Source: Piliocolobus tephrosceles (Eukaryota; Chordata; Mammalia; Primates; Cercopithecidae). Taken from it: 64,000 bases of DNA. The stretch is taken from the NCBI RefSeq assembly GCF_002776525.5, contig NC_045438.1:147166095-147230094 (forward strand). The letters are read 5' to 3'. The position numbers and the translations under genes are program-made. Positions 1 to 10,214 of this stretch are shown piece by piece (positions within the stretch are counted from its first letter, which is position 1; the number at the start of each line of letters is the position of its first letter). The notes below the pieces were generated by a model. That model saw nothing but the letters and a program-made list of their open reading frames with translations. It made no database searches and was not told where the DNA came from.

Positions 1-173
1 CCTCTCAACTATATTTTAACTGTTGTAGACTTGCCTGATACAGTACAGAACACCCAGTTAAATTTGAATTTCAAATAAATGATGAATCGATTTTTAGAAT
101 AAGTATGTCCCAAATATTACTAAATCTAGTCATCCTAAACTTTTGCCTGAGGCAGAGGAATCATAGAATCATA
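1..173. other. AT-rich flank, unclassified
   Basis: AT-rich sequence before the first Alu tail. Its middle part (about 55-120) resembles a common old interspersed repeat that I cannot name with certainty. No coding potential is visible. Confidence 0.35.
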
Positions 174-383
174 GATTTCTCTTTCTTTCTTTCTCTCTTT
201 CTTTCTTTCTTTTTTCTTTCTTTCTTTTCTTTCTTTCTCTCTTTCTCTTTCTCTATTCTTTTCTTTCCTTCTTTCCTTCCTTCTTTCTTTCTTTCTTTCT
301 CTTTCTTTCTTTCTTTTTCTTTCCTTCCTTCCTTCCTTCCTTCCTTCCTTCCTTCCTTCCTTCCTTCCTTCTTTCTTTTCTTT
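174..383. repeat. (TTTC)n/(TTCC)n polypyrimidine microsatellite
   Basis: About 210 bp of almost pure C/T: imperfect TTTC units followed by about 14 TTCC units. It directly abuts the 3' end of an antisense Alu, so it is an expanded Alu poly(A) tail read on the opposite strand. The open frames here (phenylalanine/serine/leucine-rich on +, lysine/glutamate/arginine-rich on -) are products of the repeat and not genes. Confidence 0.95.
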
Positions 384-665
384 GAGATGGAGTCTCACCC
401 TATATTGCCGAGGCCAGAGTGCAGTGGCATGACCTAGGCTCACTGCAACCTCTGCCTCCCCAGTTCAAGTGATTCTCCTGCCTCAGCCTCCTGAGTAGCT
501 GGGACAGCAGGCACATGCTGCCACTCCCAGCTAATTTTTTTGTATTTTTAGTAGAGACAGGGTTTTGCCATGTTGACCAGGCTGCTCTCGAACTCCTGAC
601 CTCAGGAGATCCACCTGCCTCAGCCTCCCAAACTGAGGTTGCAGGCATGAGCCACCACGCCTGGC
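384..665 (-). mobile_element. Alu SINE, antisense
   Basis: Full-length antisense Alu, from the start of the right monomer next to the pyrimidine tail to the reverse complement of the Alu 5' end near 665. The internal Pol III promoter region and the two-monomer structure are recognisable. Confidence 0.95.
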
Positions 666-694
666 GTTTCCTTTTTTAAAAAAGGAGTGATAGA

Positions 695-778
695 AATCGA
701 ACTCATCCTCCTCATTTTATGTATGAGAAAAAGGAGGTGTGGAGAGGTGAAACTCTCGCCCTCAGCAGCAGCAGCAGA
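695..778 (+). repeat. possible MIR fragment with (CAG)5
   Basis: The stretch has the MIR-like order of a cattttat-type motif, gagaaa and gaggtg. It ends in five CAG units at 763-778. It is short and diverged, so the call is tentative. Confidence 0.35.
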
Positions 779-2160
779 ACCCAGGCCCAGAGTTCCCCCA
801 AAGAGTCGATTTTCTATCTACAGTGATTTCGTGGCTGATTTTTTTAAAGCTATTTAATACGCAGTACTTTCAATTTTCCTATTTATTCACTTAAACCCAG
901 GGAAACAGAGAGCTGTGATTAGTGGCCACTGTTTTTACACCAAAGCCTTTGTGGGTTTGTGGCCAACAGAAACAGCAAGCATTAAGAGTTTAATTAATGA
1001 CTATCTCTTGCTACCTCTGCTGACCACAGGATGTAAGAACAGGAGGGGATTTTGTTTGAGGTCAGTTGTTTACTGGGCTTTCCATCATTACCTACCTTGA
1101 GATAATTATGCCATCAAGCATTGGGGCAGATTAAAGAGGGATAAGAAAAGAGGGTGACCAGGAAAAACAAAACTCAGAACCAAAATGCCTGCATTTGCTT
1201 GGTCACAGTCACATCTTTGTGCTTCGCCTTGGCTGACCTGCAGACCCAAGGGCACCCCTGTCTTGTTCCTCTTACATAAATGGGGTACCTGTGAGTGCAT
1301 TCATCATCCACCGCAGTAGCTCCCTTTTGTCACTAGGAAGAATTGAGACTGGAAGTTGTTTGGAAGCAGATCTCTAACTCAAGGTCAAAGCATACAACAA
1401 AAATAATTGCGCAGCATACTTAAAGCTGGACTCCAAAGAAGGCTGGAACCCTCACTGTGTTTAAGGTGGGGTACAGGGAGGAAAAGATGATATGCAAAGG
1501 CTTCAGCTTCATGAATATAAACCAGTCCTTTTTTTTTTTTTTTCTTTTCGTTTCTTTTCAAATATTTTCACCTTGTGCTATGAGACCCCTGGTGCACACA
1601 GAATGTTATAAAAGGAATGCTAGGAGATGAGCTTTGTCTCCTCACTCTTTTCTCCCACACTTTGAAGCGGGCCAAAACACTCCGCCTCTGTAATTGGCCA
1701 AGACTCAAAGCCTGCAAAGTGTTTTTGGAACTGGTATTTATTGTACCCTCTTCTGCGACTTGCCTTTAACAGCACACAAGGCCCACCAAGGGACTTTCCC
1801 CTTCATGTTCAGCAGTTAGCACCGAATCTCCTTGGCAAAGCGCTCAGTGACTGCACAATCTCACACCCGCCAGCACTGGAAAGTTCTGGAAACAAGGACT
1901 CTGTGCCAGACATTCCTTTGGAGCTAGCGCTTCACTTCATCCAGTTCCTCATTCTCCTGGCCATCTGACGAATACCATTTTCTTGAACTGGGTTAAACTT
2001 TTTGCAGTATTAGTATGCACAAAGCACACCCAGGAACTGATGAGAATGCCAAGTCCTGAGGGTTCTAACACTGGCACTACCTTTTGTAAGGCCTCGCTTT
2101 GGTATCCTGCCCCTCACTTCCCAAAGCTCCCTCATACCTGGCCTCACTTTGCTGTTTATG
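779..2160. other. repeat-poor unique sequence
   Basis: No recognised mobile element over about 1.4 kb apart from a T-run at 1530-1544. The 1480-1740 part has homeodomain/POU-like AT motifs and a CCAAT-box-like sequence in reverse (attggcc near 1692). Open frames of 60-75 codons show no family signature. This is a possible non-coding regulatory block, unproven. Confidence 0.4.
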
Positions 2161-2164
2161 TTTT

Positions 2165-2330
2165 AAATGTTTGCCTTGTGCCAGGTTTTGTGCTAGGCAT
2201 TTTCCTAGATTTTATCTCATGTGAGCCTACTGACTGTTCTATGAGTGGATTATGGGAAGGTATCCACCATACAGATGAAAAACTTGAAGATCAGAGAGTG
2301 GAATGTTCCAGAGTTTCAAAGTTGACCTTT
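2165..2330 (+). repeat. MIR SINE
   Basis: The order of sequence blocks matches the MIR core and 3' part: a gtgccaggtt-type block, a gctaggcatttt-type block, a tatctcatgtgagcc-type block, then cagatgaaaaacttga. About 70% similar by eye, as expected of a mammalian-wide relic. Confidence 0.75.
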
Positions 2331-2375
2331 TTCTGGAGTTCATATAACCTATGTTAAATTCTGTGCTCCAGTTAT

Positions 2376-2682
2376 AATTATTATAATAATTATTATTATT
2401 TTGAGATGCCATCTCTCTCTGTCGCCCAGGCTGGAGTGCAATGGCGTGATCTCAGCTCACTGCAGCCTACGCCTCCCAGATTCAAGCAATTCTCCTGCCT
2501 CAGCCTTCCGAGTAGCTGGGACTACAGGCGCCCACCACCATGCCTAGCTAATTTTTATATTTTTAATAGAGACAGGGTTTCACCATATTGGGCAGGATGG
2601 TCTCAATCTCTTGACCTTGTGATCTGCTCGCCTCAGCCTTCCAAACTGCTGGGATTACAGGTGTGAGCCACTGTGCCCGGCC
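2376..2682 (-). mobile_element. Alu SINE, antisense, (ATT)n tail
   Basis: Antisense full-length Alu with an ATT-rich tail at 2376-2402. A ttataattatt-like target-site duplication flanks it (near 2371 and again after 2682). Confidence 0.93.
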
Positions 2683-2769
2683 AAATTATAATTATTTAAT
2701 TGACTAGACTGAGCCCAACAGAGTACTACAAGATGTGAATAATATCTCGCAGTTTAAAAATAATGACTA

Positions 2770-3073
2770 GGCCGGGTGTCGTGGCTCACACCTGTAATCC
2801 TAGCACTTTGGGAGGGCAAGGAAGGTGGGTCACCTGAGGTCAGGGGTTCAATATCAGACTGGCCAACATAGTGAAACCCTGTCTCTACTAAAAATACAAA
2901 AAAATTAGCTGGGCATGGTGGCAGGCGCCTGTAATCCCAGCTACTCAGGAGTCTAAGGAAGGAGAATCGCTTGAACCCAGGAGGCGGAGGTTGCAGTGAG
3001 CAGAGATCACGCCACTACACTCCAGCCTGGGCGACAAGAGTGAAACTCTGTCTCAAAATAAATAAATACATAA
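2770..3073 (+). mobile_element. Alu SINE
   Basis: Full-length sense Alu with an (AAAT)n tail. The flanking copies aaaataatgacta (2757-2769) and aaaacaatgacta (3074-3086) are its TSD. Confidence 0.95.
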
Positions 3074-3299
3074 AAACAATGACTAGTAATACCTGTGCCC
3101 ATACATGGCCTCTTTATTCCTGGACAAGAGTCTGGCCTGTATCCAGCCCTTCAGTTGGCCAATATAGATTGAAATTAGAGGATGCTGGGTGCTTCTACTA
3201 TGAGCTCATTGAATACCCTCCAACTTCCCTGTAGTCTTTGTCATGCTTTATTAAAACTGCTGATTGTTAAAACTGTATTTGATATTTTACAGAAGTAAC

Positions 3300-3565
3300 A
3301 CAATACAAGGTGTAGGGGAAAAAAGGTAATTATCTACAGGATCCCATCTCCTATGGTAACTAGATTAATATTGTGGTAGGTGTCTCTATGCGTATTTCTC
3401 CTTGATCTTATAAAAACATACACACTTATGCATATATTTATGAGTTTGCTGGTTTCTTTTCCACTAAAAGAGAATCATATCACTTTTATTACTCTGTAAC
3501 TTTATTTACTTATTTATTTTTGCTTAATAATGTATCATATTATTAGATGATTTAGTATAGGACAG
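3300..3565 (-). mobile_element. old L1 (L1M/L1ME-like) fragment, antisense
   Basis: Resembles the antisense 3' part of ancient L1s: a ...ctgtaactt... block followed by a cttaataatgtatcat-type block. It seems to continue at 5430-5900, which would make the material between a set of later insertions. Confidence 0.5.
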
Positions 3566-3577
3566 AAAAAGTAATAT

Positions 3578-4022
3578 ATGTTTCTCACTCATTGCAAGGT
3601 TTATGGCTGAGACCCCTGTAACAACAACAACAACAACAACAAACAGATTAAGAAGGGAAAAGCATAACACATTTATTGAAATGCATTTGTGCATTGACTT
3701 AGGAGCCTTCAGAAAAGAAAACCCAAAGAGCCAGGGAAAACTGTTTTTTATACTTAGATTAGCTGAATGAGCGGTCATGGCTGGATAAAAAGGCGATGTG
3801 ACCTAACGGTAATAAACTGGGAGAAACTTAGTAAGACCTGTTGGTTCAGATTCTTCTCTGCGTGTTCATTCTTTTCCTTCAGGCACAGGACAGGATACCT
3901 CTCACATGACGGTCTTCAGGGGAAAAGGGGGGGAAAAACTCGGACACATCTTCCTGCTTTCGCTGTTTTTGCAAATGCCCAGGTGCCTTATTTCAGGGTA
4001 GTATTTCCTGCACCCATCATTA
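3578..4022 (-). mobile_element. ERV-like LTR relic, copy A
   Basis: Aligns along its length with 12046-12555 in the same orientation. Shared blocks include ggttgagat/ggctgagac, aaaagcataac, aggagccttcagaaa, gataaaaagg/gacaaaaagg, cttctctg and gtacctct/atacctct. Read on the minus strand it has the look of an ERV1-type LTR (MER4/LTR8-like), but I cannot fix the family. It lacks about 45 bp present in copy B and carries a (CAA)n run at 3620-3643. No gag, pol or env is nearby. Confidence 0.5.
3620..3643 (+). repeat. (CAA)n microsatellite
   Basis: About seven CAA units inside LTR copy A. They replace the short A-rich site present in copy B. Confidence 0.9.
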
Positions 4023-4200
4023 GGATATTCCTGAGTCTAATTTTTCCCTAATTTCTTTATGCATATATAAGGAAGAAGCTGAGGTAAAATTAATGTAGAT
4101 AGAGAGTTTATTTGGGCAAACCTTTTAGGATTGCAACCTGGGACTGTAGATTCAAGTTGCCCTTACTATACACTCCCATGAGCAGCGGTTGAAATTGACG
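4023..4200. other. unclassified, possibly LTR-related
   Basis: AT-rich sequence between LTR copy A and the first of two adjacent Alus. Its 4075-4190 part has no match I can name. Confidence 0.25.
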
Positions 4201-4523
4201 GTTTTTTTTTTTTTTTTTCCTTTTTCTTTTTTCTTTTTGAGACAGAGTCTCACTCTATTGCCCAGGCTGGAGTGTAGAGGCACGATCTCGGCTCACTGAA
4301 ACCACCGCCTCCCGGGTTCAAGCGATTCTCCTGCCTTAGCCTACCAAGTAGCTGGGACTACAGGTGCCTGCCACTAAGCCTGGCTAATTTTGGCATTTTT
4401 AGTAGAGAAAGGGCGTGTCACCATGTTGACCAGGCTAGTCTCAAATTACTAACCTCAGGTGATCTGCCCACCTTGGCCTCCCGAAGTGCTGGGATTACAG
4501 GTGTGAGCCACTGCACCCAGCCC
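4201..4523 (-). mobile_element. Alu SINE, antisense
   Basis: Full-length antisense Alu with a T-rich tail at 4201-4238. The left flank aaattgacgg and right flank aaaattgag are related TSD copies. A second Alu used the same site immediately downstream. Confidence 0.95.
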
Positions 4524-4544
4524 AAAATTGAGTTTTTGTTTGTT

Positions 4545-4836
4545 TATTTGTTTTTGTTTTTTTTGACAGAGTTTCCCTCTTATTGCCCAGGCTGGAATGC
4601 AATCGAGCAATCTCGGCTCACTGCAACCTCCGCCTTCCGGGTTCAAGCGATTCTCCTGCCTCAGCCTTCCGAGTAGCTGGGATTACAGGCAAGTGTCACC
4701 ATGCCTGACTGGTTTTGTATTCTTAGTAGAGATGGGATTTCTCCATGTTGGTCAGGCCTCCCGACCTCAGGTGATCCACCCAGCTCGGCCTCCTAAAGTG
4801 CTGGGATTACAGGTGTGAGCCACTGCGCCTGCCTCC
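4545..4836 (-). mobile_element. Alu SINE, antisense, adjacent to the previous Alu
   Basis: Antisense Alu flanked by aaaattgagttttt (4524-4537) and aaaagtgagttttt (4837-4850). The left copy is also the right flank of the Alu at 4201-4523, so the two inserted at or next to one site. Confidence 0.95.
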
Positions 4837-4865
4837 AAAAGTGAGTTTTTAAGGGGAAAGAAGAT

Positions 4866-5171
4866 GGCTGGCACGGTGGCTCACACCTGAAATCCCAGCA
4901 CTTTGGGAGGCTAAGGCAGACGGATCACTTGAGGTCAGGAGTTTGAGACCAGCCTGGCCAACATGGTGAAACCCTGTCTCTACTAAAAATACAAAAACTT
5001 AGTCGGGTGTGGTGGCAGGCGCCTGTAATCCCAGCTACTTGGGAGGCTGAGGCACAAGAATCACTGGAACCTGTGAGACGGAGGTTGCAGTGAGCCGATA
5101 TCGCGCCACTGCACTCCAGCCTGGGCGATAGAGCTAAACTCAGTCTAAAAAAAAAAAAAAAAAAAAAAAAA
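4866..5171 (+). mobile_element. Alu SINE
   Basis: Sense Alu with a pure 25-A tail (5147-5171). The TSD is aaggggaaagaaga (near 4852) and aaagggaaagaaga (near 5176). With the two antisense Alus at 4201-4836 it forms an inverted Alu pair. Confidence 0.96.
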
Positions 5172-5429
5172 GCCATAAAGGGAAAGAAGAGACAGTTCCT
5201 AGACATTCACCAAAACTTTACGTTAAAATCACATAAGCTGTTGATGGGCTATACATCGTTCTTTGTACCACAGATTCCAGAAACGTAAAGATAATGGTGA
5301 GGTAGCTAGTCGTGAACAATATGACTTTAAACAACTGCCCCCAGGTATGGGGTGGGGGGCTTGACTGAAATCCCATACTCAGGTCTCTCTGGGCCTGCAT
5401 ACCTCACATAGCTTAGACTGCTTTGAGCT

Positions 5430-5900
5430 ATTTTCCTTTTCTCATCGCATATATGGGATAATATCATACAAGAAATGCTGAATACATAAACATTCCCATG
5501 ATGTGGCTGTATCCTAATTCATCTTTTGATCTCTTTGTTTCCAGTTTTTTGCCACTGTGAACAAAGCTGCAATAAACACTGTTGAATATATGTCCTTAAA
5601 TATCGTTTCTATGGGATAAATTCCCTGGAGTGCTGAGTTAAAGTATATGTGCATTTTATTTTTTATAGACGTGACCAAATTACTTTCCTGAAAGGCTGTA
5701 ACAACACTTCACATTTCAGCCAGGGAGATGGATACCTGAGCACCCTTCTCGTCCACACTGTGGCTGGCATTTGGTATTTGTTGCTTCTTTGTTTAGTCTG
5801 TCTACTGGGTGTAAAGTGGCACCTCATTGTTATTTTAATTGCATTTCCTTCACTACTGGAGTGGTTGAACAACTTTTCATGTTTTTTACCATTCTAAGTT
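5430..5900 (-). mobile_element. old L1 (L1M/L1ME-like) fragment, antisense
   Basis: Shows the antisense old-L1 order: 'tttgccactgtgaacaaagctgcaa', 'gggataaattccctggagtg', 'gaccaaattactttcc', 'ctactgggtgtaaagtggcacctc', 'tgcatttccttcac'. Divergence is high. It is probably the same element as 3300-3565, split by later insertions. Confidence 0.65.
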
Positions 5901-5919
5901 GCTTTATGTTGAATTCCCT

Positions 5920-6075
5920 GCAATTGTTTGCTTTTCTCTCTCCCTGGAATATAAACTCACCAGGGCAGGTACCAAGTGTGTCTTACTACTCTGGTTATTA
6001 TTTCTGGTTCCTAAGATAGTTGGCAGCAAATAGCAAATGCTCAATAAAAAGTTTTTGAACAAATGAGTGAATATC
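5920..6075 (+). repeat. L2 LINE 3' end
   Basis: Carries the L2 3'-terminal sequence of blocks: 'ggaatataaactc', 'cagggcaggtacc', 'agcaaatgctcaataaa', then 'tgaacaaatgagtgaat'. These match the L2 3' UTR and end in order. Confidence 0.7.
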
Positions 6076-6433
6076 CTTCAACACAACAATTCTCCTCCAA
6101 GGAGCTACAGCCATGCTCCACATAACATTTCAGTCAACAATGGACTGAAAATGTACTACCGTGGTCCCATAAGATTATAATGCAACTGAAAAATTCCTGC
6201 CACCTAGTGACATTGTAGCCATTATAACATCATAGCACAGAATAACTCACATGTTTGTGGCGATGCTGATGTAAACAAGCCTACTGTGCCACCAGTCATG
6301 TAAAAGTATAGCACATACAATTATGCACAGTACATAATTGACAATGAAAATAAATGATTATGTTGCGGTTTATGTATTTACTATACTTTTTATTATTATT
6401 TTAGAGAGTACTCCTACTTATACAAAAAAAGTT

Positions 6434-6712
6434 GGCTGGGTGCAGTGGCTTACATCTGTAATCCCAGCACTTTGGGAGGCTGAGGCCAGTGGATTGAGAC
6501 CATCCTGGCCAACATGGTGAAATCCTGTCTCTACTAAAATACAAAAGATTAGCTGAGTGTGTTGGCACATAACAGTAGTCCCAGCTACTCAGGAGAGTAA
6601 GGCAGGGGAATCACTTGAACCCGGAAGGCAGAGGTTGCAGTGAGGTGAGATTGTGCCACTGTGCCCTAGCCTGGCAACAGGGCAAGACTCCATCTCAAAG
6701 AAAAAAAAAAAA
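6434..6712 (+). mobile_element. Alu SINE inside the Tigger element
   Basis: Sense Alu with an A-tail ending near 6712. It splits the Tigger sequence between a ...cttatacaaaaaaagtt block and an actgtcaaacagcct block, which are contiguous in Tigger consensus. Confidence 0.95.
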
Positions 6713-6750
6713 TTACTGTCAAACAGCCTTAGGCACGTCCTTTAGGAGGT

Positions 6751-6879
6751 ATCCTAGAGGAAGTCATTGTTATTACAGTAAATGACAGCTCCCTGTGTGT
6801 TACTGCCCCAGAAGACATTCCAGATGGACAAGACGTGGAGGAGGAAGACAGTGATATTGACGGTCCTGACTCTGCCTAG
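6751..6879 (+). pseudogene. Tigger internal ORF remnant, acidic C-terminus
   Basis: This 43-codon stretch is open from 6751 to a TAG at 6877-6879. The last 22 codons are strongly acidic, with repeated Asp/Glu. In Tigger-family elements the sequence lies at the end of the internal ORF region. No upstream DDE catalytic part is present here, and an Alu interrupts the sequence just before it. It is not expected to be translated usefully. Confidence 0.45.
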
Positions 6880-7132
6880 GACTAGGCTCATGTGTATATG
6901 TCTTCATTTTTAACAAACAAGACTAAAAAGTAAAAAAAATAAATAAAAAATTTTAAAAATAGAAAAATGCTTCTAGAATAAGGTTATACAGAAAGAAAAT
7001 ATGTTTCTTATAATGTGTTTGTGTTTTAAGCTAAGTGTTACTACAAAAGAGTCAAAAAGTTTAAAAAATTAAAAAGATTATAAACTAAAAACATTACAAG
7101 AAGCTAAGGTTAACTTATTATTAAAGAAAGAA

Positions 7133-7420
7133 GTCCGGGCGCGGTGGCTCACACCTATAATCCCAGCACTTTGGGGGGCCAAGGCAGGCGGATCATCTGA
7201 GGTCAAGAGTTCAATACCAGCCTGGCCAACAAGGTGAAACTCCATCTCTACTAAAAATACAAAAAAATTAGCCGGGCGTGGTGGCTTGCACCTATAATCC
7301 CAGCTACTCTGGAGGCTGAGGTAGGAGAATCACTTGAACCTGGGAGGCGGAGGTGGCAGTGAACTGAGATGGCGCCATTGCACTCCAGCCTGGGTGACAG
7401 AATGAGATTTCATCTCAAAA
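7133..7420 (+). mobile_element. Alu SINE inside the Tigger element
   Basis: Sense Alu. A taaagaaagaa copy lies on each side (near 7122 and near 7422). The right-hand copy is immediately followed by the truncated L1, so both insertions used the same A/G-rich target. Confidence 0.95.
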
Positions 7421-7432
7421 GTAAAGAAAGAA

Positions 7433-8352
7433 AGAAAAAACCATCAAAAAGTGGGGAAAGGATATGAACAGACATTTCTCAAAAGAAGACATTCATACAG
7501 CCAACAGACACATGAAAAAATGCTCATCATCACTCGCCATCAGAGAAATGCAAATCAAAACCACAATGAGATACCATCTCACACCAGTTAGAATGGCAAT
7601 CATTAAAAAATCAGGAAACAACAGGTGTTGGAGAGGATGTGGAGAAATAGGAACACTTTTACACTGTTGGTGGGATTGTAAACTAGTTCAACCATTATGG
7701 AAAACAGTATGGCGATTCCTCCACGATCTAGAACTAGATGTACCATATGACCCAGCCATCCCACTACTGGGTATATACCCAAAGGATTATAAATTATGCT
7801 ACTACAAAGACACATGCACATGTATGTTTATTGCGGCACTATTCACAATAGCAAAGACTTGGAATCAACCCAGATGTCCATCAGTGACAGACTGGATTAA
7901 GAAAATGTGGCACATATACACCATGGAATACTATGCAGCCATAAAAAAGGATGAGTTTGTGTCCTTTGTAGGGACATGGATGCAGCTGGAAACCATCATT
8001 CTTAGCAAACTATCACAAGAAGAGAAAACCAAACACCGCATGTTCTCACTCATAGGTGGGAACTGAACAATGAGCTCCCTTGGACTCGGGAAGGGGAACA
8101 TCACACAATGGGGCCTATCATGGGGAGGGGGGAGAGGGGAGGGATTGCATTGGGGAGTTATACCTGATATAAATGATGAATTGATGGGTGCTGATGAGTT
8201 GATGGGTGCAGCACACCAACATGGCACATATATACATATGTAACAAACCTGCACGTTATGCACATGTACCCTAGAACTTAAAGTATAATAAAAAAAAAAA
8301 AAAATAAATAAATAAATAAAAAGAAAGAAAAAAAAAGAAAGGGAGAGAGAGA
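7433..8352 (+). mobile_element. 5'-truncated primate L1 (L1PA/L1PB-like)
   Basis: About 0.9 kb of sense L1: the last about 200 codons of ORF2, the 3' UTR with a G-rich polypurine block at 8125-8147, and an A-rich tail of AAAT/AAAG units (8285-8352). The 3' UTR carries a short duplication, with ttgatgggtgc repeated at 8181-8191 and 8199-8209. The 5' end is truncated deep inside ORF2. Low divergence from the modern L1 consensus suggests a primate-age insertion, younger than the Tigger host. Confidence 0.95.
7464..8066 (+). pseudogene. L1 ORF2p C-terminal remnant (200 aa, open)
   Basis: An uninterrupted frame that corresponds to the C-terminal end of LINE-1 ORF2p, including the natural C-terminus before the TGA at 8064-8066. 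The family's cysteine-rich CCHC motif is intact as C55, C59, H67 and C72 (spacing X3, X7, X4). The endonuclease and reverse transcriptase domains are absent because the element is 5' truncated. The first Met is an internal residue, not a genuine start. There is no promoter, so it is a pseudogene fragment. Confidence 0.9.
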
Positions 8353-8824
8353 GAAATTTTTTGTTTTTACAAATTTTGTGTAGCCCAAGTTACAGTGTTT
8401 CTAAAGTCTACAGTAGTGTACGGTAATATCCTAGGCCTTCACAGTCACTCATCACTCACCAACTCACCCAGAGCAACTTCCCGTCCTGCAAGCTCCGTTC
8501 ATGGTAAGTGCCCTGGGCAGGTGTGCCATTTTTTATCTTTTATACCATATTTTTACTGTACTTTTTCTATGTTTAGCTATACAAATACTTCCTATGTGTT
8601 ACAATTGCTTGGAATTTTCAGTACGGTAACATGCTGTGCAGCCCTGTAGCCTTGGAGCAAGAGACTGTACCATACAACCTAGGTGTGCAGTAGGCTCTGC
8701 CAGAGGTTTGTGTAAGTACATTCTATGATGTCTACACAGTGATGAAATTGCCTAATGATGCCTTTCTCAGAAGGTATCCCTGTCATTAAGTGATACAAGG
8801 CTGTATATTAAAGAAATAATAATG

Positions 8825-9262
8825 ATTGTATACAAGAATTTATTCACAAGAATGTTCATTATAACATTGTAACCAGAAACAAACTAGAAGTTTTAATAAA
8901 TGAAGTTATAAAATAAAATAACGATATTTGATGCAAAAAGAAATTAATAATAATGACTGTAATGGCTAACTTTAATTTCATGGATACTTTTAGGGAGTGT
9001 GTTAAACGTTTTTAATACATTTTTCTTATTTGATCCTCAAGATATATTAAGTTTTAAAAAGCAATTATAATACTGTATGCACAATATAATCCTAATCACT
9101 TCAAGAAACGCTTCAAGAAGCCTAGATAAATAACTGGAAAGATACACACCAAATTGTCCGTGGTGGTTTATTTGTGTGAATAAAAAAGCACAGATCATTT
9201 TTATTTTATTTTTTGCTTATACCTACTTGTATTAAGTCTTCTCCACATTTTGTAATAAGAAA
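8825..9262 (+). mobile_element. old L1 (L1ME-like) 3' relic
   Basis: Shows the sense old-L1 blocks 'caagaatgttcattataacattgtaa', 'aaactagaag', 'ggaaagatacacaccaaattgt', 'atttttattttatttttt' and 'cttatacct'. The middle (about 8950-9060) departs from L1 and may hold another short relic. Confidence 0.6.
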
Positions 9263-9265
9263 AAG

Positions 9266-9560
9266 AGGCAAGCGCGGTGGCTCACACCTATAATCCCAGT
9301 ACTTTGGGAGGCCGAGGTGGGTGGATCACTTGAGGTCAGGAGTTTGAGACCAGCCTGGCCAACATGGTGAAACCCCATCTCTACTGAAAATGCAAAAATT
9401 AGCCGGGTGTGGGGGCGTGTGCCTGTGATCCCAGCTACTCAGGAGGCTGAGGCATGAGAATTGCTTGAACCCGGGAGGAGGAGGTTGCAGTGAGCCAAGA
9501 TTGTGCCATTGCACTCCAGCCTGAGCAACAGAGCGAGACTCCATCTTAAAAAGAAAAGAA
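9266..9560 (+). mobile_element. Alu SINE
   Basis: Full-length sense Alu with an AAAAG-rich tail. Flanks of the type aataagaaaaag and aaaaagaaaaagaa suggest a TSD. Confidence 0.95.
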
Positions 9561-9673
9561 AAAGAACCTAAGAAAAGCTATCCCTTAATAATATCCTCAT
9601 ATCTTGTGGTTGCTTCCTGTTGTTTTTAATAAATATGTACATATATTACATATATATAAGAATCTATATGTAA

Positions 9674-9981
9674 GGCTGGGTGCGGTGGCCGACGCCTGTA
9701 ATCCCAGCACTTTGGGAGGCTGAGACAGGCGGATCACCTGAGGTCGGGAGTTTGAGACCAGCCTGACCAACATGGAGAAACCCTGTCTCTACTAAAAATA
9801 CAAAATTAACCGGGCGTGGTGGTGTATGCCTGTAATCTCAGCTACTTGGGAGGCTGAGGCAGGAGAATCACTTGACCCCGGGAGGCGGAGGTTGTGGTGA
9901 GCCGAGATCACGCCATTGCATTCCAACCTGGGCAACAAGAGCGAAACTCCATCTCAAAAAAAAAAAAAAAAAAAAAAAAAA
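9674..9981 (+). mobile_element. Alu SINE
   Basis: Full-length sense Alu with a pure A tail. The TSD is aagaatctatatgtaa on the left (9658-9673) and aagaatctataagtac on the right (from 9980). Confidence 0.96.
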
Positions 9982-10025
9982 GAATCTATAAGTACACATT
10001 TAGAGACCTCTCTTTCCCTGTCCCC

Positions 10026-10074
10026 ATATATATATATACGTGTGTATATATGTGTGTATGTGAATATACTCATA
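10026..10074. repeat. (TA)n/(TG)n alternating purine-pyrimidine tract
   Basis: Imperfect TA then TG dinucleotides, about 45 bp. Such tracts are often length-polymorphic. Confidence 0.85.
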
Positions 10075-10214
10075 CTTTTTTTTTTAACCAAATAAAGTTC
10101 TGCAATAAAGTTGGTAATATCCAATGCAATAGCTCATTGGCCACCTCATTTTTCCTAGATAATATATGTCCTGGGGCTTGTTTCCTCATGAATGAGGTAT
10201 ATTTGTCTCCTCAG

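Larger units (their letters stand above)
6108..8803 (+). mobile_element. Tigger-type DNA transposon, interrupted by two Alus and an L1
   Basis: A mariner/pogo-group Tigger fossil. It starts cagccatgct after TA (6106-6107) and ends ...aaggctg before TA (8804-8805). The ends are inverted repeats of about 25 bp. The Tigger segments are 6108-6433, 6713-7132 and about 8353-8803. The intervening DNA is an Alu, an Alu and a truncated L1. The internal blocks (tggtcccataagattataatg, tagcacatacaattatg, tctacagtagtgtac, cctaggccttcaca) occur in Tigger1/2-MER2 order. The transposase is absent except for an acidic C-terminal-like remnant at 6751-6879, so the element cannot move itself. Confidence 0.88.

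Noticed and set aside
105..443. 110-codon + and 102-codon - frames, low complexity
   Set aside because: Both are translations of the TTTC/TTCC microsatellite and adjoining Alu.
7433..8352. Active L1
   Set aside because: The element is 5' truncated and lacks ORF1, the endonuclease and most of the reverse transcriptase.
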